Shown in pieces: positions 1 to 10,672 of a stretch of 64,000 nt of DNA. The notes under the pieces were generated by a model that was given only the letters and a program-made list of their open reading frames with translations, had not been told where the DNA came from and made no database searches. The stretch's first letter is position 1. Every line of letters begins with the position of its first letter. Position numbers and translations under genes: made by a program. Source of the DNA: Tragulus kanchil (taxonomy: Eukaryota > Chordata > Mammalia > Artiodactyla > Tragulidae); NCBI GenBank assembly GCA_022376925.1, contig JAIOJX010000026.1, positions 254,631,330 through 254,695,329 on the forward strand, given 5' to 3'.

Positions 1-780
1 ACCACAGAATGGGAGAAAATCATAGCAAATGAAACAACAGACAAAGAATTAATCTACAAAATCTACAAGCAACTCAGACAACTCAACATCAGAGAAATGA
101 ACAACCCAATCAAAAAAAAGGAAAAGGACCTAAACAGACACCTCTCCAAAGAGGACATACAAGTCGCCCAAAAACACATGAAATGATGCTCAACCTCGCT
201 TATTATTAGAGAAATGCAAATAAAAGCTACAATGAGATATCACCTCACACCCATCAGAATGGCCATCATCAACAAATCTACAGACAATAAATGCTGGAGA
301 GGGTGCGGAGAAAAGGGAACACTCTTGCATTGCTGGTGGGAATGTAAATTGATATAGCCTCTATGGAAGACAGCATGGAGATTCCTTAAAAAACTAAAAA
401 TAGAAGCACCATACGATCCAGCAATCCCATTATTAGGCTTATACTCAGATGAAATCAAAACTGAAAGAGGCACCTATACCCCAGTGTTCACTGAAGCTCT
501 CTATACAATAGCTAGAACATGGAAGCAACCTAGATGTCCATCGACGAATGAATGGATAAAGAAACTCTGGTACATATATACAATGGAATACTACACAGCT
601 GTAAAAAGGAACGCAGAAGAATCAGTCCTAATGGCTGGATCTAGAACCTATCATAAAAAGTGAAATAGGTCAAAAAGAGAAAGACAAGTACAGTATACTA
701 ACACATATATATGGAATCTAGTAGGATGGTAATGATAACACACACAGTGAAGCTGGGAAAACCATAGCTTTGACCTATGT
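1..780 (+). mobile_element. LINE-1 3' end (ORF2 tail and 3' UTR)
   Basis: The stretch reads as the 3' end of an L1 in sense orientation. It holds the typical tail phrases of ORF2, including the 'ATCCAGCAATCCCA' segment near 417, the 'AACCTAGATGTCCATCGACG' segment near 526 and the 'TGGAATACTACACAGC' segment near 584, followed by the 3' UTR. The reading frame is broken, so this is a dead copy. The 5' part lies outside the window. Confidence 0.85.
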
Positions 781-1866
781 AGACTTTTGTCAGTAAAGTG
801 ATGTCTCTGCTTTTCAATATGCTGTTTAGGTTTGTCATAGCTTTTCTTCCAAGGAGCAAATGTCTTTTAATTTCATGGTTGCAGTGACCATCTGCAGTGA
901 TTTTGGAACTCAGGAAAACCAGTTATCATTTTCTATGTTTCCCTCATTTGCTAATGGTGAACTGATGCCATGATTTGCTTTTTGATGTTGTTTTGGCAGT
1001 TTTTTCATCTCCTTTCACCTTCATCAAGAGGCTCTTCAGTTCCTCTTTTCTTTCTGCCATAAGGGTGGTATCATTTGCATACATGAGGCTTTGACCTTTA
1101 ATTTTCTAAAGTGATGTTCTGCTTTTGCATCACAGTTTGGTTTGTACTTTTCTTCCAAGGACAATGTCTTTTAATTTCATGGTTGCAGTGACCATCTGCA
1201 GTGATTTTGGAACTCAGGAAAACCAAGTCTGTCACTGTTTCTGTTGTTTGCCCATCAACAAATCTACAGACAATAAATGCTGGAGGTGCGGAGAAAAGGA
1301 ACACTCTTGCATTGCTGGTGGGAATGTAAATTGAAAGCTCATGGAAAAGCATGAGACCAAAAACAAAATGGAAGAAAATCCATAGAAAGTGAAATCAAAA
1401 CAAAGACACTAACCCCATGTACGAAGCAAACTAGACATGGAACAACAGATTCACGAGATAATGGAAAAAAACTCAAAAAAGGAAACACCTAGAACAAGAA
1501 TCTCCAAATTAGAACCTATCATAAAAGTGAAATGGCAAAAAAAAAGATCTATACCTCACATTCATAGAATGCAAATACAAAGCTAGAATGAGATATACCC
1601 ACACACATGAATGGCATATAAAAATCTACAGAAACAATGAATACTGGAGAGTGGGAAAGAACATCGTTGTGCTGGATAAGGAATATAAAAATATAGCCTC
1701 ATAGGAAGACAAGTAGCAGTATTCCTTAACACTAAATAGAAGCATAGATGAATCCATAGAACAGTGAATCAACTGAAGAGCAAACCCATGTACTGGAGCT
1801 TATACATATGAACATGATAACATATCTGTCAACACAATGTAAAAGAAAAAAGAAATAAATTAAAAA
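781..1866. repeat. Garbled mosaic of BovB and L1 fragments, probably misassembled
   Basis: Bases 785-1,090 are a shortened antisense BovB copy. Bases 1,108-1,255 restart the same antisense BovB segment. At about 1,256 the sequence jumps without a boundary into the L1 segment already present at 269-350. Bases 1,340-1,866 echo the order of the L1 at 1-770 but with many small deletions and substitutions. A fuller version of the BovB segment follows at 2,096-2,562. Repeated restarts and scrambled repeat phrases suggest a gap filled from unrelated repeat reads. Real nested and decayed repeats are the alternative. Confidence 0.6.
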
Positions 1867-2095
1867 TACAAATAAATACTCCTTTGTTAATCAGTAATCC
1901 CATCCAACCACTCATCCTTGATCAGCCCTTCTTGTGGTTCTATTTCCCAACATCAGACTCATTCCAAGAGTTGCTTTCAAGAAACAGTATCTGAAGCATT
2001 AGCTCAGTAGGTGTAATGAATATCAGGAAATGGCTTCCTGGAATAACTAAGTTTGACTAAACTGGGAAAAGTTATGTAACTTTTTCAGTAAAGGA

Positions 2096-2562
2096 TTTTG
2101 CTTTTCAATATGCTGTTTAGGTTTGTCATAGCTTTTCTTCCAAGGAGCAAATGTCTTTTAATTTCATGGTTGCAGTGACCATCTGCAGTGATTTTGGAAC
2201 TCAGGAAAACCAAGTCTGTCACTGTTTCTGTTGTTTGCCCATCTATTTGGCATGAAATGGTGAGACTGGATGCCATGATATTAGCTTTTTTGAATGTTGA
2301 GTTTTAGGCCAGTTTTTTCACTCTCCTCTTTCACCTTCATCAAGAGGCTCTTTAGTTCCTCTTTTCTTTCTGCCATAAGGGTGGTATCATTTGCATACAT
2401 GAGGTTATTGACATTTCTCCCAAAATATCTTGATTCTGGCTTATGCTTCAACCAGTTTGGCATGTCACACGATGTCCTCTGTATATAAATTAAATAAACA
2501 AGGTGACAGTATACAGCCTTGACATACTCCCTTCCCATTGGAACCAGTCAGTTGTTCCATGT
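2096..2562 (-). mobile_element. BovB (RTE) LINE fragment, antisense
   Basis: The reverse strand encodes a piece of the BovB reverse transcriptase region. The 'NNLMYANDTTLMAE' stretch (the YADD-like box as YAND, then TTLMAE) is in frame in 2,281-2,538, and the 'ETVTDLVFLSSKI' stretch follows downstream in 2,085-2,276. The two parts are in separate frames, so the copy is defective. BovB is an RTE-clade LINE typical of ruminant genomes. Confidence 0.85.
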
Positions 2563-2569
2563 CTAAATG

Positions 2570-2665
2570 CTTTAGACACTCTCATTCATTTAATCCTTAA
2601 AACTACCATAAGGTATGGGCAAGCAGTTATCCAAGAATAGAGTCAGGATTTGAAACTTACAGCAG
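2570..2665 (+). repeat. MIR SINE remnant
   Basis: The 'TTTAATCCTTAAAACTACC' core, the 'ATAAGGTATGG' block and the 'AGTCAGGATTTGAA' tail follow the order of the MIR core and 3' part. A second copy at about 3,644-3,739 exists only because it lies inside the first 1-kb duplication. Confidence 0.6.
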
Positions 2666-3172
2666 ATTCCAGCAACTGTATGCTTAACCCTTCTGCCAGA
2701 CTGTCTCTCAACAAAGTGGTGATTTTTAATTCCTCTGGTATACTACAGAAACATTGTGGAGCTTGGTTCTACAGTGCCCTCTGTCCAGAGGTGATCAAAA
2801 CAGAGCAACTGACGAATGAAGGACCAGCAAGTCAACAAATGATTTGGGAAGGAGATGTTCTAGATAGTTTTTTTTCCTGTTCAAACAATATTTTAAAACC
2901 TTTAACCCAATGACAAGAGACAAAGCACATAGGCCATTCACTAACAGAGTACAGTTCTCTGGTCACCTCCCACTCAGCTTCCAAACCTTAACAGCATCCT
3001 TAAATTGTCAAAGATAATCAAGTACTTAGGATCTAGAATCTCTAATACCAAAGATTGGAAAGCTGTCAACACTGTCAATCAGCTCTTTCATATTGAGAAA
3101 ATCCATCTGAATCTCACTTTCTTCCCCTTCGAAGCAAAAGAATACAACAAGGTTTCTAAAGAACAGCAAGTA

Positions 3173-3232
3173 TACACACACACACACACACAAACGCACA
3201 CATACACATGCACAAACACACACACACACACA
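3173..3232 (+). repeat. (CA)n microsatellite
   Basis: An interrupted CA dinucleotide run. The duplicated copy at 4,249-4,304 is shorter, as allelic or sequencing slippage would produce. The reading frames across it on both strands are repeat artefacts. Confidence 0.9.
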
Positions 3233-4596
3233 GTATTCCTAAACTTCTAGCATGACCTCAGTTTTTCCTCCTTGTGATTTTGCTTGGAACACATGTTTAT
3301 TAAATCTTTTATCATGGCTCTGGCATTTCTCCAAATATGGTCAAATTAAAAAGGAACTTAACTGGCAAACCGAAGAATAAATAACATGCAAGAAGTCATC
3401 AAATCTCTTTGTAAGATTCAGCTAGCTATTCCTCCCAATATCCCCCTGGAATCAAGTTAAACCATTTTCAAATGACAGATCTTTGAAAGCCTGACTTATT
3501 AAATCCACAGAAAAACCCAGAGCTATGAATTATCCTTCTTGTCTCTCCCTTTTTTCTTCTCCTTTTTTTACCAAATTTCAGTTGTTCCATGTCGCCTACA
3601 TACTCTTCCCATTGGAACCAGTCAGTTGTTCCATGTCTAAATGCTTTAGACACTCTCATTCATTTAATCCTTAAAACTACCATAAGGTATGGGCAAGCAG
3701 TTATCCAAGAATAGAGTCAGGATTTGAAACTTACAGCAGATTCCAGCAACTGTGTGCTTAACCCTTCTGCCAGACTGTCTCTCAACAAAGTGGTGATTTT
3801 TAATTCCTCTGGTATACTACAGAAACATTGTGGAGCTTGGTTCTACAGTGCCCTCTGTCCAGAGGTGATCAAAACAGAGCAACTGACGAATGAAGGACCA
3901 GCAAGTCAACAAATGATTTGGGAAGGAGATGTTCTAGATAGTTTTTTTTCCTGTTCAAACAATATTTTAAAACCTTTAACCCAATGACAAGAGACAAAGC
4001 ACATAGGCCATTCACTAACAGAGTACAGTTCTCTGGTCACCTCCCACTCAGCTTCCAAACCTTAACAGCATCCTTAAATTGTCAAAGATAATCAAGTACT
4101 TAGGATCTAGAATCTCTAATACCAAAGATTGGAAAGCTGTCAACACTGTCAATCAGCTCTTTCATATTGAGAAAATCCATCTGAATCTCACTTTCTTCCC
4201 CTTCGAAGCAAAAGAATACAACAAGGTTTCTAAAGAACAGCAAGTATACACACACACACACACAAACGCACACATACACATGCACAAACACACACACACA
4301 CACAGTATTCCTAAACTTCTAGCATGACCTCAGTTTTTCCTCCTTGTGATTTTGCTTGGAACACATGTTTATTAAATCTTTTATCATGGCTCTGGCATTT
4401 CTCCAAATATGGTCAAATTAAAAAGGAACTTAACTGGCAAACCGAAGAATAAATAACATGCAAGAAGTCATCAAATCTCTTTGTAAGATTCAGCTAGCTA
4501 TTCCTCCCAATATCCCCCTGGAATCAAGTTAAACCATTTTCAAATGACAGATCTTTGAAAGCCTGACTTATTAAATCCACAGAAAAACCCAGAGCT

Positions 4597-6720
4597 ATGA
4601 ATTATCCTTCTTGTCTCTCCCTTTTTTCTTCTCTCACTGCCATTGTGTCTTAGAGGTTAGATGGGTAGCATGTTTTCTTTATCTCCTCATTTATATAGAA
4701 TTTCAAGTTGGAACTATTAATCCGGCTAATGTTAAAAACTATATCAGAACTTAATTATTCTGTGCTTGCATGGAAAATTATTGATGACCTTAAGCACCTC
4801 ACAGCAGTTTCAATTTCATAAATTTATAAATCCAAAATAAAGACTTCTCAGGTAATACAAAATTTGTTTTCCACCATTTATAAATCCTGGGCCTTCATGA
4901 AGGATCCAAATAATTTCTAATGTCTCTATTCTAATATCTAAACCATTTTCTAGGTTTCTCGGCTTGATAGAAAGTGCCTGTGAGACTCATTCTTTTGGTT
5001 GGTGATTCTCATTAACCTCAGACAAGAAAGATCCCAGTACATAGATCAAAATGAAAGGACTGTTTGGCAATAAACTACACGTATTGCTACTCTGGCCACT
5101 AAAAGAGAAAGGAGGATGTATAATACTGAAACAAACCTTTCCGTGATGAGGTACCTTCATTCCCTGATGAAATTCTGTCAACTTATAGAGATTTTTTATG
5201 GAGACTTAGATAGTTCACCTTGTATCCAGTAGAAAGTATCATGGATTTTTTAAATGAGACTTACTAAGCAATCCATAACAGATTAGAAGGAAGAAAAAAA
5301 AATTAAGGCTAAGTAAATCTGCAGAAACAAAATGTGCACTGTCATCTTCCTTAACTAATGGCATTGAATCTGCTCCAAGGCTGCTCTTTTCATCTAATTT
5401 GACACTTCAGAGGAAGCATCAAGTCTAAAGCCTCCTCCACTTCTCCCCATGATCCCTACTTCCACTCCACACTCCTTTTCCTTTCCTGTCCTCTTGCTGT
5501 CTCCAGTAATACCCTCTTTACACACCCATCCTAAGACTAAACTGGTAGATACTGGGCGGGGATTGGAGATGACATATGCTCAGTTTGTTAACTTCTTGGC
5601 AGGCTGGAAGCTTTCAAAATTGGACATGAGAAGGAATAAAAAGTGATAGAGAACACATATGAATTATCCTTCTTGTCTCTCCCTTTTTTCTTCTCTCACT
5701 GCCATTGTGTCTTAGAGGTTAGATGGGTAGCATGTTTTCTTTATCTCCTCATTTATATAGAATTTCAAGTTGGAACTATTAATCCGGCTAATGTTAAAAA
5801 CTATATCAGAACTTAATTATTCTGTGCTTGCATGGAAAATTATTGATGACCTTAAGCACCTCACAGCAGTTTCAATTTCATAAATTTATAAATCCAAAAT
5901 AAAGACTTCTCAGGTAATACAAAATTTGTTTTCCACCATTTATAAATCCTGGGCCTTCATGAAGGATCCAAATAATTTCTAATGTCTCTATTCTAATATC
6001 TAAACCATTTTCTAGGTTTCTCGGCTTGATAGAAAGTGCCTGTGAGACTCATTCTTTTGGTTGGTGATTCTCATTAACCTCAGACAAGAAAGATCCCAGT
6101 ACATAGATCAAAATGAAAGGACTGTTTGGCAATAAACTACACGTATTGCTACTCTGGCCACTAAAAGAGAAAGGAGGATGTATAATACTGAAACAAACCT
6201 TTCCGTGATGAGGTACCTTCATTCCCTGATGAAATTCTGTCAACTTATAGAGATTTTTTATGGAGACTTAGATAGTTCACCTTGTATCCAGTAGAAAGTA
6301 TCATGGATTTTTTAAATGAGACTTACTAAGCAATCCATAACAGATTAGAAGGAAGAAAAAAAAATTAAGGCTAAGTAAATCTGCAGAAACAAAATGTGCA
6401 CTGTCATCTTCCTTAACTAATGGCATTGAATCTGCTCCAAGGCTGCTCTTTTCATCTAATTTGACACTTCAGAGGAAGCATCAAGTCTAAAGCCTCCTCC
6501 ACTTCTCCCCATGATCCCTACTTCCACTCCACACTCCTTTTCCTTTCCTGTCCTCTTGCTGTCTCCAGTAATACCCTCTTTACACACCCATCCTAAGACT
6601 AAACTGGTAGATACTGGGCGGGGATTGGAGATGACATATGCTCAGTTTGTTAACTTCTTGGCAGGCTGGAAGCTTTCAAAATTGGACATGAGAAGGAATA
6701 AAAAGTGATAGAGAACACAT
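4597..6720 (+). repeat. Direct duplication 2: exact 1,062-bp tandem pair
   Basis: Copy 1 is 4,597-5,658 and copy 2 is 5,659-6,720, directly abutting, with the 7-base microhomology 'ATGAATT' at the junction. I see no difference between the copies. Copy 1 begins inside the last 37 bases of the preceding duplication. No repeat element is recognisable inside. This pair looks most like a genuine recent tandem duplication, but it belongs to the same size class as the others and is most likely an assembly join. Confidence 0.92.
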
Positions 6721-8483
6721 ATGAATTTCTTTTCACTGACTCTAAAATTCTGTGCTGTCAGTGAGGGAATGAGTCTGTGTTCGATAAAGTACACTGTAAT
6801 GGACGTCCCATCTGCGCTATAGTGAAGTTCTTAAGAGCGTGGACTTCAGAGATGGATGTCTGGGGTTACACTCACTAGCTGCATGCCCTTGGATAAACTA
6901 GTTCTCTCTTTATGGCTCAGTTTTTGTATCTATAAAAGAGAACCTTCTTCAAACATGTAAATCACTTAGAATCATGCCAGGACCACAGGAAAGACTATAG
7001 GTATTCGTCCTTATTGTCTCATCTGAGATTTCTATAGCCTTTCAATATTTCCAAGCAGCGGTCATTTATCCTATGCTGATTTTTCCCCAGTCCATGGAAC
7101 TCATTATCTCCCAAGATAACTTACTACTGCTTTTACTATCATAATATTGATCTTTCTACTGTGAACCAAAATTTGTTTTCCTTACTTACCTTGAGGTTTT
7201 ACCTAGGAGTGCTATAGAAGAATTTAACTGATATTTAAATATTATTATTTCCTTCCTTGATAAACATCTTCCATCCCTGCACTCTCATATGTGTAATATG
7301 GATGAGCATTTAATAACTACTTTTTTACAGTCATTTTAAAGAGTGGTACCTGGAAAGTGGTGATGAAAGCAAAATTAGTGCTTCCTTCATTCTAAGAGGA
7401 ATTCAAAGGTCCTATTCATTCTGGAATTTTATTAGCGTCCCGTATATCCACATTCAGTGAAAGTCTCAAAGTTTTTTTTTTTTCTTTTTGGTATGACTGC
7501 TACGAACTGCATCTTATCATCACTTTCTGGCCATATGTAACTTTGTCCTGTTTTTTGTTTGCTTATAGGATGGTGGATGGTTGCAGGGTGATGTAGGCTA
7601 TAAGTAAGAGTAGTAACTGGACATCTTTATAACTGCTCCTGTTATATTTCATGTATCATCAGCCTACAACATGAGTTTGTCAAGATATCTTTGGATTTTA
7701 GCTTTATCAACCTTTATTTCTTCATTTATCACAAAGTGTCCTCTTTCTTTTGATAGTCAAAACTATGTAGCCATCATACAATAAGGATGACAGAGTGCTG
7801 CGAAAGCCAAGGTCCTACTTTTATTCCTCGTCTTAAGAATAGCACGCCTAACGTACTTCTTAACTGCTCAGGCTACTTGGGTACCTGGCAACTTTGATTT
7901 CCAACTATAGTTACCCAAAACACTAAAATAGTGTTTTTTTATAATCAAGGCTATAGATAATCTTCTAGAATGTTAAAAACCAAATTAAGATTTTAGAAAA
8001 ATTTTACTTATAAAACTATAAAAGTGAGCAAAAAGCCACAAGGTTAGCCTAAAGGAAGTCAGAATGAATTTACTGAGAATATGCAAAAGGTACAAAATTG
8101 ATCTTTAACCCTTGATCTTTTGCTTGCTCAGTTCCTAGATGTCTAGGCCTTTCTTCCTGAGTTGCTCTAGCTCTGAGAACTGCCTCTCTGCCCACACAGC
8201 ACCTTGTACGTATCTGTGCTCTCATCTTTGGCAACGGGTGGAGGAAAATGTTGTTTGCCTGTCTGTCTCTTCCTTAAGATCATGAGCTCCTCAAAGGCAA
8301 GAAAAGGCATTTTAATCATTTTTCCACCCAGCATAGAATCCAGCACATAATTGATAATACATATTTGTTGAATTAGCATGCCTACGTCCTTCCTACTTCT
8401 ACCAAATCTCCTTTCCCTGTTCACTATGACCAGAAATTCAATTAACTTAGGACATTCTACAAGTCTCTCAGACAGAAAATGTA
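6721..8483. other. Intergenic, no gene; MIR and L2 remnants
   Basis: No coding region is supported. About 6,830-7,005 is a sense MIR: 'ACTCACTAGCTGCATGCC', then a 'GGCTCAGTTTTTGTATCT' block, then 'ATCACTTAGAATCATGCC'. About 8,190-8,380 resembles the sense L2 3' end: an 'ATCATGAGCTCCTCAAAGGC' block, later 'ATATTTGTTGAATTAG'. The 111-codon minus-strand frame at 8,167-8,502 lies across this L2 and is not a gene. The rest shows nothing I can name. Confidence 0.6.
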
Positions 8484-10672
8484 CTTTTCCCCACTGGAGC
8501 AATACTTTGGCAGAAATTTATGTTGGGTTGCAAACTATCAATATCAACCACTCCTCCCAGTGCCATTTACAGAGACTGAGGCAATAGTGAAAAAAGAGTA
8601 TCCAGCTTCCCTGCAGATGCCAGCCCTGCTGTGGCCATTGGCCAATGAAATCCCAGAGCATCAACTCACCAGCAAGTAGAGGCTAGAAAATTCTGCTCCT
8701 TCCACAAATACCATGCCTGGAACATGGATTTATACTGTGGGCGTCCTTGTCATACTGTGAACCAAGTTTCCCAATTAAACACCTACCCCATGCTGTCTGG
8801 CTGCCTAACTATCTCCTTGGCTGGAGTTCCAGGCACCTGGGTTCCCTCCTGAAGGACGAAGCCTGTCTCTGAATCCCAGTCAGCAATGAGAAACAATGGC
8901 TTTTGTGCCTTCCACCATCTCCAGGGAAGACTCTGCTTTCCAGGAATTCTTCTTGAGGAGGCATTTCAGCCAGACCTGCCTAGAGAACCCTGTTGCCCTA
9001 TGGTGGTGATATCTTCATTCCCTGATTAGCAAACCCTTGGCCCTTTGCCTCTGTCTGAATGGGAACCTGACTTATGTTTCCTACCCCCCAGTTTGGGCTT
9101 GGAACTCCCCACGCTCTGAGTCCTCTACAGTCCTAATCATAATACACTACCCCGTGGCAATCCCAGCTCAGTTCTCAGCTCATGGTACCGATTTGCTCCT
9201 TCCTCCCTTGCAGGAATGTCCATATTTCTGTCTGCTCCAGTCACGTCACTCAGGGAGGAAAAATGGAGGGGGAGGGTCCCAAAAGGGACCACTAGAGACA
9301 GCAAAGACAAAACCTCAGTCTGCCTCATGTGTTTTGCCTAGAGCTGGAATCAGCATCAGTTCTATATTCCACACACACACAGAGCCAAAATGTCCTCCAA
9401 AAGCATCTCTAACTATATCATCTCTGTCTTGGCCTCAGGACCTTCTTGCAAACAGAGCCCCACTAGGTTGAGACCAATTACCCAAGATTAGCCACTTCTT
9501 CTGGAACTTGGGCTCATGCCAAGCTCATATGTCAACATAAATCGAAAGGGAAGGGGCACAGAATGGAGAGATCAAATTCTTTTCCCCACTGGAGCAATAC
9601 TTTGGCAGAAATTTATGTTGGGTTGCAAACTATCAATATCAACCACTCCTCCCAGTGCCATTTACAGAGACTGAGGCAATAGTGAAAAAAGAGTATCCAG
9701 CTTCCCTGCAGATGCCAGCCCTGCTGTGGCCATTGGCCAATGAAATCCCAGAGCATCAACTCACCAGCAAGTAGAGGCTAGAAAATTCTGCTCCTTCCAC
9801 AAATACCATGCCTGGAACATGGATTTATACTGTGGGCGTCCTTGTCATACTGTGAACCAAGTTTCCCAATTAAACACCTACCCCATGCAGTCTGGCTGCC
9901 TAACTATCTCCTTGGCTGGAGTTCCAGGCACCTGGATTCCCTCCTGAAGGACGAAGCCTGTCTCTGAATCCCAGTCAGCAATGAGAAACAATGGCTTTTG
10001 TGCCTTCCACCATCTCCAGGGAAGACTCTGCTTTCCAGGAATTCTTCTTGAGGAGGCATTTCAGCCAGACCTGCCTAGAGAACCCTGTTGCCCTATGGTG
10101 GTGATATCTTCATTCCCTGATTAGCAAACCCTTGGCCCTTTGCCTCTGTCTGAATGGGAACCTGACTTATGTTTCCTACCCCCCAGTTTGGGCTTGGAAC
10201 TCCCCACGCTCTGAGTCCTCTACAGTCCTAATCATAATACACTACCCCGTGGCAATCCCAGCTCGGTTCTCAGCTCATGGTACCAATTTGCTCCTTCCTC
10301 CCTTGCAGGAATGTCCATATTTCTGTCTGCTCCAGTCACGTCACTCAGGGAGGAAAAATGGAGGGGGAGGGTCCCAAAAGGGACCACTAGAGACAGCAAA
10401 GACAAAACCTCAGTCTGCCTCATGTGTTTTGCCTAGAGCTGGAATCAGCATCAGTTCTATATTCCACACACACACAGAGCCAAAATGTCCTCCAAAAGCA
10501 TCTCTAACTATATCATCTCTGTCTTGGCCTCAGGACCTTCTTGCAAACAGAGCCCCACTAGGTTGAGACCAATTACCCAAGATTAGCCACTTCTTCTGGA
10601 ACTTGGGCTCATGCCAAGCTCATATGTCAACATAAATCGAAAAGGGAAGGGGCACAGAATGGAGAGATCAAA
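8484..10672 (+). repeat. Direct duplication 3: about 1,094 bp, two copies
   Basis: Copy 1 is 8,484-9,576 and copy 2 is 9,579-10,672, offset 1,095. About four substitutions (in 'GCTGTCTGG', 'CTGGGTTCC', 'GCTCAGTTC' and 'ACCGATTTG' of copy 1) and one A insertion separate them. That is roughly 0.5 percent, in the range of allelic variation. The 144-codon frame found in both copies begins at TTG and is carried along by the duplication. It has no family resemblance and no splice context. Confidence 0.9.

Larger units (their letters stand above)
2531..4633 (+). repeat. Direct duplication 1: about 1,030 bp, two copies
   Basis: Copy 1 is 2,531-3,561 and copy 2 is 3,605-4,633, offset 1,074 then 1,072 bases. 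The two bases are lost inside a CA microsatellite. I see one substitution outside it (A near 2,680 against G near 3,754). The 43-base spacer carries a T-rich run and a second partial 'CAGTTGTTCCATGTC'. Nothing at the ends resembles a transposon. Two unmerged overlapping contig ends are the best explanation. Confidence 0.9.

Noticed and set aside
3026..3250. Cysteine/valine-rich and histidine/threonine-rich frames near 3.0-3.25 and 4.1-4.3 kb
   Set aside because: They translate a CA microsatellite on both strands.
9037..10566. 144-codon frame present twice (9,037 and 10,132), suggesting a duplicated gene
   Set aside because: It begins at TTG, has no recognisable domain, and is doubled only because it lies within duplication 3.
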